A DNA stretch of 64,000 bases from Melaminivora sp034675505 (GCA_034675505.1 JAUCDD010000011.1:62001-126000); one strand, 5' to 3'. Positions 9,088 to 18,123 are shown, numbered from the stretch's first letter. The notes: a model not told the origin generated them from the sequence alone. Translations and numbers: made by a program.

Positions 9088-10306
9088 GGCCCGCCTCGGG
9101 CCGCACCAGGGAAATGGTGGGCTGGTGGCGCGGCAGCCAGCCGACCCAGGTCGGGAACCAGCGCATCAGGTGGTACAGCAAATAGCCGCGCAGCAGCCGC
9201 AGGCCTTCGAAGGCGCCTTTGGGCTCGGGCCGCACCTGGGTGCAGCTGTCGTGCATCAGCTGCTCCAGGCGCCGGTGCAGCAGGGCGTTGAAGTCGGCAT
9301 CCCGGATGACGACGTTGGCCTCCAGGTTCAGCGACAGGCTCAGCGGGTCCAGGTTGCTGGAGCCCACGGTGGTCCATTCGCGGTCTACCAGCGCCACCTT
9401 GCCGTGCAGCGGCCGCTCGCAATATTCGTAGATGTGCACGCCGGCGCGCAGCAGGTTGTCGTAGAGCAGGCTGGCAGCGGTCTTCACGATGGGCATGTCG
9501 GGCTCGCCCTGCAGGATCAGGGTGACCTGCACGCCCCGGCGCGCAGCGCGCCGCATGGCGCGCACCAGGCGCCAGCCGGGGAAGAAGTAGGCGTTGGCGA
9601 TCACCACGCGCTCGCGCGCGCTGCGCAGGGCGATGCGGTAGTGGCGCTCGATGTCGTTGGTGTGCAGGTCGTTGTCGCGCGTCACGAAGATGGCGTCCGC
9701 CGTGCCGGCGCGCGCCAGCTCGGGCAGCGGCGCACGCTGCTCGCGCTGGCGCTCGGCCTTTGCCAGCACGGCGCGGCGGGCAAAGCGGTGCATGCGCGCC
9801 ACGATGGGGCCGCGCACGCGCACCGCCCAGTCCTGTTTGGCCTGCGGGCCGAAGTCGGCCACATGGTCGGCCGAGTAGTTGATGCCGCCGATGAAGGCTA
9901 GCAAGCCATCGACCACCACGATCTTGCGGTGCATGCGCCGCAGCACGTTCAGCCGCCGGCCGAACAGGCGGCGCCCGCCCGGGTCGAATACCCGGTAGTG
10001 CACGCCGGCCTGCACCAGCTCGGCGATGAAGGCGGGCGGCAGGTCCGGCGAGCCGAAGCCGTCCACCAGCACATGCACCTGCACGCCGCGTCGGGCGGTC
10101 TCCAGCAGGGCGGCATGCAGCGCGCGCCCGACCTTGTCGTCGAACAGGATGAAAGTCTCCAGCAGCACCTCGCGCTGCGCGCCGCGGATGGCATCGAACA
10201 CGGCGGGGAAGAATTCCTCGCCGTTCTCCAGCAGCTCGAACTGGTTGCCCGGCACCCAGCGCGACGAGCGGCGGGGCGTGGGGGTCGTGTCGACAGGGTT
10301 TTTCAC
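9068..10306 (-). CDS. clsB: Cardiolipin synthase B (phospholipase D superfamily)
   Basis: Phospholipase D-type transferase of 412 residues that makes cardiolipin from phospholipid substrates at the inner membrane. Both HKD catalytic motifs are intact: HRKIVVVDGLLAFIGG in the N-half and HGKVALVDREWTTVGSSN in the C-half. No N-terminal membrane segment, as expected for the ClsB (YbhO) branch. Starts with GTG at 10306 in a 4-bp overlap with the stop of the upstream phosphatase-family gene, so translation is probably coupled. Confidence 0.92.
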   Translation of the reverse strand: MKNPVDTTPTPRRSSRWVPGNQFELLENGEEFFPAVFDAIRGAQREVLLETFILFDDKVGRALHAALLETARRGVQVHVLVDGFGSPDLPPAFIAELVQAGVHYRVFDPGGRRLFGRRLNVLRRMHRKIVVVDGLLAFIGGINYSADHVADFGPQAKQDWAVRVRGPIVARMHRFARRAVLAKAERQREQRAPLPELARAGTADAIFVTRDNDLHTNDIERHYRIALRSARERVVIANAYFFPGWRLVRAMRRAARRGVQVTLILQGEPDMPIVKTAASLLYDNLLRAGVHIYEYCERPLHGKVALVDREWTTVGSSNLDPLSLSLNLEANVVIRDADFNALLHRRLEQLMHDSCTQVRPEPKGAFEGLRLLRGYLLYHLMRWFPTWVGWLPRHQPTISLVRPEAGHAGAKP

Positions 10307-11076
10307 AGCGCGATCTCCGCCGCCAGCGGGGCGTGGTCCGACAGCCGGCTCCAGGGGCGCCTGGGCAGCGCGACGGGCGCGTGCACGGCCACGCCGCGCA
10401 CGTAGATGCGGTCCAGCGGCAGCAGCGGCATGGGCGCCGGGAAGGTGCGCACCGCGCGGCCCAGCGACTGCACGAAGACCTCGCGCAAGCCGGCCTCGCG
10501 CAGCAGCAGCGCATGCGCGCGGCCGCGCCAGTCGTTGAAGTCGCCGGCCGCAATGATGGGCTCGTCCCCGGGCAGCGAGCGCACCAGCGCCGCCATGCGG
10601 TGCAGCTGCCGCTGGCGGTGCGCCTCCTGCAGGCCCAGGTGCACGCAGATGGCATGCACCGGCGTGGCCAGCGTGGGCGGCTGCAGCACGCAGTGCAGCA
10701 TGCCGCGGCGCTCGGGGCCGGCCACCGAGATGTCGTGGTTCTCGAAATGCACGATGGGGAACTTGGACAACAGCGCATTGCCGTGGTGGCCGCTGTCATA
10801 CACCGCGTTGCGGCCGTAGGCGTACTGGCTCCAGATCGAATCGGCCAGGAACTCGTAGTGCGGCTGCTGCGGAAAGCCCTGCACCCGGCTGGCGTGCTGC
10901 TGGTGCGTGCCCAGCACCTCCTGCAGGAACACCACGTCGGCCGAGACCTGGCGCACCGCCTCGCGCAGCTCATGCAGCATGAAGCGGCGGTTGAACGAGG
11001 TAAAACCCTTGTGGACGTTCACGGTGAGCACCTTGAATGCCAGGCGGGCGGCGGCGGGGGAGGCAGGATCGGTCAT
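10303..11076 (-). CDS. ybhP: Endonuclease/exonuclease/phosphatase family protein (YbhP-like)
   Basis: EEP-fold metal-dependent hydrolase of 257 residues. Seen: LTVNVHKGFTSFNRRF near the N-terminus, the VFLQEVLG glutamate segment, AAGDFNDWRG and the C-terminal LSDHAPLAAEI catalytic Asp-His. The family cleaves phosphodiester or phosphomonoester bonds in nucleic acids or phospholipid head groups; its place directly before clsB suggests a lipid role. I chose the ATG at 11076 (MTDPAS); the frame remains open for 46 more codons upstream, but that stretch is low-complexity and lacks family features. Confidence 0.85.
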   Translation of the reverse strand: MTDPASPAAARLAFKVLTVNVHKGFTSFNRRFMLHELREAVRQVSADVVFLQEVLGTHQQHASRVQGFPQQPHYEFLADSIWSQYAYGRNAVYDSGHHGNALLSKFPIVHFENHDISVAGPERRGMLHCVLQPPTLATPVHAICVHLGLQEAHRQRQLHRMAALVRSLPGDEPIIAAGDFNDWRGRAHALLLREAGLREVFVQSLGRAVRTFPAPMPLLPLDRIYVRGVAVHAPVALPRRPWSRLSDHAPLAAEIAL

Positions 11077-11237
11077 GGGCGGGCTGTGCGTGCCTGGCGC
11101 GGTGGCCAGGGCGCCAAGCGCGGCCACGGCAGGCGTTGTCGGCCCGATTCTTGCGGCCGCCCCGAAGGCGCGCTGTAGGACGGAGGGCCCGGCCCTTGCA
11201 TGAGCGCGGCGCAAGAGGGCGTCCCCGCGCCGCCCAT

Positions 11238-11270
11238 GAAAAAGGCCTCTTGCGAGGCCTTGAAAAAAAG
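11238..11270 (-). terminator. Intrinsic terminator after cysK (bidirectional shape)
   Basis: Perfect 8-bp stem AAGGCCTC / GAGGCCTT (11242-11249 and 11254-11261) with a 4-nt loop, followed on the minus strand by a run of T. It ends the cysK transcript, about 20 bp after the cysK stop. The A-rich flank on the other side would make it work in both directions. Confidence 0.85.
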
Positions 11271-11286
11271 GGGAGGAGCGGCGGCG

Positions 11287-12204
<918 letters not shown>

Positions 12205-12311
12205 GCTGGTGCCTTCCGCGAAGAGGTTTGCACAAAGAGTGGCGGCCATTGTGGCGGACATCTCCATTGCATGTGTCATATCGATATGCCGCGCCGCGGG
12301 CCGCCCCGGGC

Positions 12312-12317
12312 GATAAT
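12312..12317 (+). promoter_or_regulatory. -10 element of the rnpB promoter
   Basis: GATAAT lies 7 bp before the inferred 5' end of RNase P RNA, the right distance for the transcription start. No good -35 match is visible at 17 bp; the region upstream is very GC-rich. Confidence 0.6.
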
Positions 12318-12324
12318 CCCGCGC

Positions 12325-12648
12325 TGTGAAGCCTGCCAGACCGCCGCTGGTGCAAGCTGGGAAACCAGGCACTGGAGGAACGTCCGGACTGCACAGGGCA
12401 GCGTAGCAGCTAACGGCTGTCCACCGCGAGGTGAGGATCAGAGCAACAGAGACGAGCCGATTCAGTTCGGGTGAAACGGGCAATCTCTACGCGCAGCAAC
12501 ACCAAGTAGGCACACGTTGACGGGGCCCCCGGAGTGTGCGGGTAGGTGGCATCGAGCCGGGTGGGCGACCCCCGGCCCAGAGTAATGGCGGTCACATGCG
12601 GCTTTCGGGCCGCATGCACAGAATCCGGCTTATCGGCAGGCTTCACAC
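12325..12648 (+). ncRNA. rnpB: RNase P RNA (bacterial type A)
   Basis: Catalytic RNA of ribonuclease P, which removes 5' leaders from tRNA precursors. The conserved blocks are present in order: GAGGAACGTCCGGACT and CACAGGGCA near the 5' end, CGAGGTGAGGATCAGAGCAACAGAGA-type core (split here: GAGGATCAGAGCAACAGAGA), GTGAAACGGGCAATCTC, the AGTAATGGCGG-type CR block and the 3' CAGAATCCGGCTTATCGGC. The ends pair as helix P1 (TGAAGCCTGCC with GGCAGGCTTCA). About 324 nt, normal for type A. Exact ends are estimated to within a few bases. Confidence 0.95.
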
Positions 12649-12686
12649 TTTTCATTCGGGGCTTGCGGCCAGGCGCGTTCAGCGGT

Positions 12687-13460
12687 TCAAAACCGCTCCC
12701 ACGGCTGCACGTAGCGCCATTGCCCCTCGGCCAGCGGCGCGAGCGCGACGCGGCCGATGCGGATGCGCTTGAGGGCCAGCACCTGCAGTCCGACGGCCGC
12801 GCACATGGCGGGCACCTGGCCCGGCCGTATGCCCTTGAGGGCGAAGCGCAGGCGCTGTTCGCTCTGCCAGCTCACCTTGATGGGCGGCAGCGGCCGGCCG
12901 TTGAACGAAAGGCCGTGGCACAGCCTGGGCAATCCGCCTTCACTGATCTGGCCGGCGACCTGGACGATGCATTCCTGCTCCAGCGTCTCGATGTCCTGCT
13001 GCAGCTTGCGCGCCACGCGGCCGTCCTGCGTATAGACCACCAGGCCGCTGGCCTCGGTGGGCAGCGGCGTGTGGCAGGCCAGGTTCCTGAAGTGCTTTTG
13101 CAGCACGCGCACCGGCGGGCCGCCGCCGTCATGCCGGCTGCCCGGCTGCACCAGCGCCAGCGCCGCCGGCGCGCCCTGGCTGCGGCTGGCGCGCGCGTCG
13201 CCGGGCGCCGCGCCCAGGCCGGCCTCAAAGCCCGGCGGCTTGTGCAGGATCAGCGTCACCGGCGGCGCTTCCTCGGCGCGCGCACCCGGGGCCAGCTCCA
13301 CCTGATGGTGCGGCGCGACGCGCGCGCCGGGCTCCTCGACCACCTGGCCGTCCACGCTGACGCAGCCGCCCTCGATAAACAGCTCGGCCTCGCGCCGCGA
13401 ACAGCCCAGCTGCGCGGCCAGGCGCTTGGACAGGCGGATGGTGTCGTTTTCTTCACTCAT
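12687..13460 (-). CDS. S4-domain RsuA/RluF-like pseudouridine synthase homologue lacking the catalytic Asp
   Basis: Protein of 257 residues with an N-terminal S4 RNA-binding domain (IRLSKRLAAQLGCSRREAELFIEGG, ~8-32) and a RsuA/RluF-type synthase domain. Active members have GRLDxxTxGLLLLTNDG, where the Asp is the nucleophile. Here the aligned stretch reads TPLPTEASGLVVYTQDG, so Gly-Arg-Leu-Asp is replaced by Thr-Pro-Leu-Pro while the downstream part is kept. It may be a non-catalytic rRNA-binding protein. ATG at 13460 chosen because the S4 domain begins directly after it; the open frame further upstream is a shadow of the next gene. Confidence 0.78.
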   Translation of the reverse strand: MSEENDTIRLSKRLAAQLGCSRREAELFIEGGCVSVDGQVVEEPGARVAPHHQVELAPGARAEEAPPVTLILHKPPGFEAGLGAAPGDARASRSQGAPAALALVQPGSRHDGGGPPVRVLQKHFRNLACHTPLPTEASGLVVYTQDGRVARKLQQDIETLEQECIVQVAGQISEGGLPRLCHGLSFNGRPLPPIKVSWQSEQRLRFALKGIRPGQVPAMCAAVGLQVLALKRIRIGRVALAPLAEGQWRYVQPWERF

Positions 13461-13600
13461 GGATGACCTACGGACAGGTTGGAATGGCAGCAGACCGCAC
13501 GGAACCGGCGCGCTCCAGGCACGCTGAAACAGCAGACGGCTAGCATTGGCGCGCCCCAGGCCAGCGGACGCCGTGGGTCCGGCTTCGCCGGCCCAGTGGC

Positions 13601-13672
13601 GTCGTCCCCCTGCCCGCAACGCGCAGCGTTGCGAGAGCGGGGGGGAAGGCGCGCAGCGCCTCAGGGGGGTGT
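13601..13672 (-). repeat. GC-rich dispersed extragenic repeat, copy 1
   Basis: On the minus strand this reads ACACCCCCCTGAGGCGCTG, TTCCCCCCCGCTCTCGCA, then a small palindrome and a G-rich stretch. It matches the stretch at 42218-42300 in the same order, so this is a repeat family. The last codons and stop of the Nudix-MBL gene (Thr-Pro-Pro-stop) lie inside the repeat. The rest of 13461-13660 carries no gene that I can support. Confidence 0.7.
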
Positions 13673-15334
13673 TCTTCGTATCCGCTCCACGTGCGCCAGC
13701 AGCGAGCGCTGCGCCAGCGGCCACATGCGCTCGGGCACGTCGCCATAGGCCAGCCGCACCCAGTCCTGGATGCTGCCGTCCGGCCGCGCCTGCATGGCGG
13801 CCAGCACCTTGGCCTCGCGCGCCAGGCGGTGCGCCTGCAGGGCGGCGATGACCCGGCGCGCATCGCACAGCACATAGCCGTGCGCCGGGGCGATGTAGTC
13901 CACGCCCAGCTGCCCGCACAGCGCATCCAGCCGCGCCAGCGAGTCCAGGTAGTCGGCCATGTTGCCGTCGGGCGGGTCGATGATGGTGGTGCTGCCGTTC
14001 AGGATGTGGTCGCCGGAGAACAGCAGCCCGTCCTCGCGCAGGATCAGGCACAGGTGGTTGGCCGCGTGGCCGGGGGTGTGCACCACCTGCAGGGTGTGGG
14101 TGACGTTGCCGTCCAGCCCGCGCCCTTCCAGCGTGATCAGCTCCTCGTCCGATAGCGCACGGTCCGGCGTGAAGCGGCTGGCGGCGCGCGCCGTCGGCTT
14201 GGATGCCAGGCCCAGGATGGGCGGCGCGGGGCGGCCCTGCGCCGCCACCAGGGCCTGCAGCGGCGCGGCGCCGGGGAAGTGGTCCGGGTGCGAGTGCGTG
14301 CAGACGATGGCGCGGATGTCGCCGCCCGCCGCGCGCCACAGGCGCTCGATGTGCTCGGGCTCGGCCGGGCCGGGGTCGATGGCGACGTAGCCGGTGGCCG
14401 GCTCGCCCACCAGGTAGCTGTTGGTGCCGGGGCCGGTCATCACGCCGGGGTTGGGGGCGGTGAGGCGCTGCACGTTCTTGAGCAGCGGCAGCACGCGCTC
14501 GCACTGCCAGTCCAGCGGATGCTGGGCGTGCCCGTCCGGGCACACGAGGGCCAGCTCGCCGTAGGGCGAGTCGTGCTCCATGAAGTGCTCGACCTTGCCG
14601 GCCAGCAGCCCCGAGCGCGGGCTGGTGACCCACAGTGGCTGCTCGTGCGCCACGGCGCCCAGCACCTCCTGCACGCTGGCGTACTGCGCCAGGCGCTCCA
14701 GCGTGCGGATGGTCGGGAAGATCATGAAGAACTGCCCGGCGGCGTGGCGCGCCAGCGCATCCTGCGGCCGCACCCAGACGGGTTCGAACTGCTCGGACTC
14801 GTCGGCCACCGGCTCCTGCCCGGGCGGCATGCGCGCCACCAGGAAGGGCACGGCGAAGCGCTTGGGCAGGTTGCGGTCGGCCGTCCAGTGCGCCAGCTGG
14901 TACATGGCATCCGCGGCCAGGCGCAGCCCGCGCGCCGCCACCTGCGCGGCAAACGGCGCCTTGCGGTCGAGCGCGGCGATGTCGGCCGCATCGGCCCAGC
15001 GGCCATCGGCGCGGCGCGCCAGCAGAATGCCCAGCTCCTCGAAGCTCTCGCGCAGCGCGGCCAGCGCCTCGGTCAGGCGCTCGCCGGTCTGCGCCGGGCG
15101 GCGGTCGGCCAGGGCGTGCGACGCGGGTGCGGCGTCCTGCGCCTCGATGCCGCCGCCGGGGAAGACATAGGCGCCGGGCACGAAGCTGGCGCGGTCCGAG
15201 CGGCGCGTCATCAGCACTTCGAGCGTGCCGGCGCCGTCCGCGCCGGGTGCGTCGCGCAGCAGCAGCACGGTGGCGGCATCGAGCGGGGTGGGGGGCGTGC
15301 GGCGGGGGTGCAGGTATTGGGTGTCGCGGGGCAT
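13661..15334 (-). CDS. Nudix hydrolase-metallo-beta-lactamase fold fusion protein
   Basis: Two-domain hydrolase of 557 residues. The N-half resembles a Nudix domain (VLMTRRSDRASFVPGAYVFPGGG at ~40-62, then ALRESFEELGILL as a Nudix-box-like helix at ~93-105). The C-half is a metallo-beta-lactamase fold with the zinc motif THSHPDHFPG (~350-360) and HTPGHAANHL (~436). The combination suggests removal of a nucleotide or CoA moiety followed by ester hydrolysis; no substrate can be read from the sequence. Transcribed divergently from dapF; a CATAAT hexamer lies exactly 6 bp before the ATG with no ribosome binding site. The C-terminus is formed by a dispersed repeat. Confidence 0.85.
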   Translation of the reverse strand: MPRDTQYLHPRRTPPTPLDAATVLLLRDAPGADGAGTLEVLMTRRSDRASFVPGAYVFPGGGIEAQDAAPASHALADRRPAQTGERLTEALAALRESFEELGILLARRADGRWADAADIAALDRKAPFAAQVAARGLRLAADAMYQLAHWTADRNLPKRFAVPFLVARMPPGQEPVADESEQFEPVWVRPQDALARHAAGQFFMIFPTIRTLERLAQYASVQEVLGAVAHEQPLWVTSPRSGLLAGKVEHFMEHDSPYGELALVCPDGHAQHPLDWQCERVLPLLKNVQRLTAPNPGVMTGPGTNSYLVGEPATGYVAIDPGPAEPEHIERLWRAAGGDIRAIVCTHSHPDHFPGAAPLQALVAAQGRPAPPILGLASKPTARAASRFTPDRALSDEELITLEGRGLDGNVTHTLQVVHTPGHAANHLCLILREDGLLFSGDHILNGSTTIIDPPDGNMADYLDSLARLDALCGQLGVDYIAPAHGYVLCDARRVIAALQAHRLAREAKVLAAMQARPDGSIQDWVRLAYGDVPERMWPLAQRSLLAHVERIRRTPP

Positions 15335-15340
15335 CGAACG

Positions 15341-15346
15341 ATTATG
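15341..15346 (-). promoter_or_regulatory. Candidate -10 box, leaderless promoter of the Nudix-MBL gene
   Basis: CATAAT on the minus strand, 6 bp before the ATG at 15334. A normal start site would fall on the A of the ATG. No -35 match is apparent. Confidence 0.5.
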
Positions 15347-15391
15347 GCCAGCCCGCTGGCGGCGCGCGCGTCGCCGGCGTGCCAGGGCCCG

Positions 15392-15397
15392 GATAAT
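15392..15397 (+). promoter_or_regulatory. Candidate -10 box, leaderless promoter of dapF
   Basis: GATAAT ends 6 bp before the dapF ATG at 15404, and there is no Shine-Dalgarno sequence between them. The mirror-image arrangement exists for the divergent gene 46 bp away. Confidence 0.5.
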
Positions 15398-15403
15398 CGG
15401 GCC

Positions 15404-16345
15404 ATGCACATCCGCTTTACCAAGATGCAGGGCGCTGGCAACGACTTCGTGGTGCTGGACGAGACGCGCGCGCGCCTGCCCTTGTCGGCCGCGCACTACC
15501 GCCGCCTGGCCGACCGCCATTTCGGCGTCGGCGCCGACCAGATCCTGACGGTGCGTGCGTCGCCGGGCGAGGGCATCGACTTCGAGTACGTCATCCACAA
15601 CGCCGATGGCGGGCAGGTGCAGCAGTGCGGCAACGGCGCACGCTGCTTTGCGCGCTTCGTGCGCGAGCGCGGCCTGTCGGACAAGGACGTGCTGCGCGTG
15701 CGCACGCTGGGCGGCCTGATCGAGCTGCAGCTGGCCGCCGACGGCCGCGTGCGCGTGGACATGGGCAGCCCCGCGTTCGAGCCCGCGCGCCTGCCGTTCG
15801 ATACCGCCGGTTTGACGCCCCTGAACCAGGGTTTTGGGCAAAAATGGCCTCTTGCCGTTGAATACAAAGGACAGTCAGCTATCGTTCCAGTAGCAGTCGT
15901 GTCCATGGGCAACCCGCACGCCGTGCACCTGGTGGACGACGCCGGGCGTGCCGACGTCGAGCACCTGGGCCCGCTGGTCGAAGGCCACGCGCGCTTTGCC
16001 GAGCGCGCCAACGCCGGCTTCATGCAGGTGCTGGATCGCGCCCGGGTGCGCCTGCGCGTGTACGAGCGCGGCAGCGGCGAGACGCTGGCCTGCGGCTCGG
16101 GCGCCTGCGCGGCCGTGGCCGCCGGCATCCGCCTGGGGCTGCTGGATGCGCGTGTGGACGTGCAGATGCGCGGCGGCCTGCTGACCATCGAATGGAGCGG
16201 CGCGCCCGCCGACCCGGTCTTCATGACCGGCCCTGCCACCACCGTCTTCGAAGGCAGCATCGAGCTGCCTGACGAACTGCCCGACGAACTGCCCGACGAA
16301 CTGCCCGACGAACTGCCCGACGAGCTGCCGGCCGCGCCCCGCTGA
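15404..16345 (+). CDS. dapF: Diaminopimelate epimerase
   Basis: Converts LL- to meso-diaminopimelate for lysine and peptidoglycan (the mDAP added by MurE). Both catalytic cysteines are present in their motifs: NGARCFARFV with QQCGNGARC (~74) and ETLACGSGACAAVAAG (~230). 313 residues, longer than the usual ~275-290 because of two additions: a dispersed 57-bp element (residues ~145-164) and a C-terminal tail of repeated Glu-Leu-Pro-Asp. ATG at 15404 starts the canonical MHIRFTKMQGAGNDFVV. Followed by DUF484 and xerC, the common proteobacterial dapF-yigA-xerC order. Confidence 0.95.
   Translation: MHIRFTKMQGAGNDFVVLDETRARLPLSAAHYRRLADRHFGVGADQILTVRASPGEGIDFEYVIHNADGGQVQQCGNGARCFARFVRERGLSDKDVLRVRTLGGLIELQLAADGRVRVDMGSPAFEPARLPFDTAGLTPLNQGFGQKWPLAVEYKGQSAIVPVAVVSMGNPHAVHLVDDAGRADVEHLGPLVEGHARFAERANAGFMQVLDRARVRLRVYERGSGETLACGSGACAAVAAGIRLGLLDARVDVQMRGGLLTIEWSGAPADPVFMTGPATTVFEGSIELPDELPDELPDELPDELPDELPAAPR
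15837..15894 (+). repeat. 58-bp dispersed element, copy C, inside dapF
   Basis: Preceded by GTTTTG; GGCAAAAATGGCCTCTTG (one base longer than other copies), core CCGTT, 18 bp, and the terminal unit GCTATCGTTCCAGTAGC at 15878-15894. The reading frame of dapF stays open through it. It codes for the low-conservation stretch just before the conserved VSMGNPHAV motif. Confidence 0.7.
16262..16330 (+). repeat. 12-bp tandem repeat at the 3' end of dapF
   Basis: Five full units of GAACTGCCCGAC (first unit with two substitutions) plus a partial sixth, in frame, coding for repeated Glu-Leu-Pro-Asp. Near-perfect identity of the middle units suggests recent slippage expansion. Confidence 0.9.
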
Positions 16346-16404
16346 CCGGCCGATTGTTTGCGCGACCCCTTGCATTGACCCGCCTGCCCGGCCCGACGCC
16401 TGCC

Positions 16405-17091
16405 ATGACCCTGCCCATCACCCCCATCACCGAAGACGACATCGCCCAGTACCTGGCCAACACGCCCGGCTTTTTCGAGCGCCACGCCGAGCTGCTGGCC
16501 ATCGTCACCCTCAACAGCCCGCACGGCGCGCGCGCGGTGAGCCTGCAGGAGCGCCAGGCCGAGATGCTGCGCGAGAAGATCAAGGGCCTGGAGCAGCGCG
16601 TCATGGAGATGGTGCGCAACAGCAACGACAACACCGCCATCGCCGCCAAGCTGCACCAGTGGGCGCGCCAGCTGGCAGCAGTGCGCGAGCCCGCCGCCAT
16701 CCCCGCCGCCGTGCAGGAGGGCATGCGCACCCTGTTCGACGTGCCGCAGGTGGCCCTGCGGCTGTGGGACATCCACGAGCGCCATGCCGGCGGCGCGTTC
16801 GCGCGCGGGGTGAGCGAGGACGTGCGCTCCTTTGCCTCCTCGCTGACCATGCCGTTTTGCGGGCCCAACCTGGGCTTCGAGGCCACGGCCTGGCTGCCGC
16901 AGGCGCAGGAAGTGCGCTCGCTGGCGCTGCTGCCGCTGCGCGCCGGCGCCCTCGAAAGCGCCGAGCAGCCGGCCTTCGGCCTGCTGGTGCTGGGCTCGCC
17001 CGATGCGCAGCGCTTCGACGCCTCCATGGGCACGGAATTCCTGGTGCGCATGGCCGAGCTGGCCGCCAGCGCGCTGTCGCGCCTGCAGTGA
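16405..17091 (+). CDS. DUF484 family protein (YigA-like)
   Basis: 228-residue cytosolic protein with an N-terminal helical segment (ITEDDIAQYLANTPGFFERHAELL) and a GAF-like C-domain, the DUF484 layout. Function unknown; the family is conserved next to dapF and xerC in many proteobacteria, as here. ATG at 16405 chosen because the family-conserved N-terminus begins there; the frame opens earlier at 16354. Its stop overlaps the GTG start of xerC by 4 bp. Confidence 0.85.
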   Translation: MTLPITPITEDDIAQYLANTPGFFERHAELLAIVTLNSPHGARAVSLQERQAEMLREKIKGLEQRVMEMVRNSNDNTAIAAKLHQWARQLAAVREPAAIPAAVQEGMRTLFDVPQVALRLWDIHERHAGGAFARGVSEDVRSFASSLTMPFCGPNLGFEATAWLPQAQEVRSLALLPLRAGALESAEQPAFGLLVLGSPDAQRFDASMGTEFLVRMAELAASALSRLQ

Positions 17092-18083
17092 CCCGGCGCC
17101 AGTCCCCGCCCGAGGCGCCGCCGGCGCTGCCCGCCGAGGCGCTGGCCTACCTGGAGTACGCGCGCGTGCAAAAGCGCCTGGCCGCGCGCACCCTCATCCT
17201 GTACACGCAGGACCTGCGCCGGCTGTGCCTGCACGCGCACGAGGCCGGCGTGCCGCTGCTGGGGCTCACCAGCGCCCACCTGCGCCGCTTTGCCGCCCAG
17301 ATGCATGCCGGCGGGCGCAGCGCGCGCGGCATCGCGCTCATCCTGTCGGGTTGGCGGGGGTTCTTCGTCTGGGCCGGGCGGCAGGGGCTGGTGGCGCACA
17401 ACCCGGCCCAGGACGTGCGCGCGCCCAAGGCGCCCAAGCCGCTGCCCAAGGCCCTGCCGGTGGACGAGGCCGTGCGCCTGGCGGAGTACGCACCGCCCGG
17501 GGCCGACGGCTGGCTGGCCGCGCGCGACGCCGCCCTGGTCGAGCTGCTGTATGGCTGCGGCCTGCGCGTGGGCGAGCTGATCGGGCTGGACGCAGTGGCC
17601 AGCAGCGCCGCGCACCGCCAGGGCCGCGGCTGGGTGGACCTGCAGGGCGCCGAGGCCCACGTGAACGGCAAGGGCGGGCGCCGGCGCAGCGTGCCCATGG
17701 GCCCGCCGGCGGTGCAGGCGCTGCAGGCCTGGCTGGCCGTGCGCGCACAGCCGTTTGCCGGCGCGCGCGCGGCGCGGCTGGACGCCGACGCGCTGTTCGT
17801 CGGCCAGCGCGGCGCGCGCATCACCGCCCAGGCCGTCTGGCTGCAGATGCGCCAGCGCAGCCAGGCTGCAGGCCTGTCCACGCCCGTGCACCCGCACATG
17901 CTGCGCCACTCGTTTGCCAGCCACCTGCTGCAGTCCAGCCAGGACCTGCGCGCCGTGCAGGAGCTGCTGGGCCACGCCAGCATCACCACCACGCAGGCCT
18001 ACACGCGGCTGGACTTCCAGCACCTGGCGCGGGTCTATGACCAAGCGCACCCGCGTGCCCGGCGGCAGGAGCCGGAAGCCTGA
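17088..18083 (+). CDS. xerC: Tyrosine recombinase XerC
   Basis: Site-specific recombinase of 331 residues that resolves chromosome dimers at dif together with XerD. The N-terminal SAM-like domain (~15-110) is followed by the catalytic domain with Arg in YGCGLRVGEL (~157-166), the HPHMLRHSFASHLL box with His-x-x-Arg, GHASITTTQ, and the tyrosine in YTRLDF near the C-terminus. GTG start at 17088 in a GTGA overlap with DUF484, so translation is coupled. About 30 residues longer than E. coli XerC. Confidence 0.93.
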   Translation: MTRRQSPPEAPPALPAEALAYLEYARVQKRLAARTLILYTQDLRRLCLHAHEAGVPLLGLTSAHLRRFAAQMHAGGRSARGIALILSGWRGFFVWAGRQGLVAHNPAQDVRAPKAPKPLPKALPVDEAVRLAEYAPPGADGWLAARDAALVELLYGCGLRVGELIGLDAVASSAAHRQGRGWVDLQGAEAHVNGKGGRRRSVPMGPPAVQALQAWLAVRAQPFAGARAARLDADALFVGQRGARITAQAVWLQMRQRSQAAGLSTPVHPHMLRHSFASHLLQSSQDLRAVQELLGHASITTTQAYTRLDFQHLARVYDQAHPRARRQEPEA

Positions 18084-18091
18084 GTGGGCAG

Positions 18092-18123
18092 TGTGCAGAT
18101 AAAAGTGGCATGCTTGCTGCACA
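18092..18123. promoter_or_regulatory. Inverted repeat upstream of the 76-aa gene
   Basis: Perfect 7-bp arms TGTGCAG (18092-18098) and CTGCACA (18117-18123) separated by 18 bp that include GATAAA. The 25-bp arm-to-arm distance and the AT-richer centre fit an operator over a promoter as well as a hairpin. Confidence 0.4.

Noticed and set aside
9895..9930. GCTAGCAAGCC in clsB as a fragment of the dispersed element
   Set aside because: Only one short motif matches; the rest of the layout is missing and the protein is normal ClsB sequence.
12687..14633. A 648-residue minus-strand frame joining the S4-domain protein to upstream sequence
   Set aside because: The upstream 390 codons are a shadow of the Nudix-MBL gene in another frame; the real protein starts at 13460.
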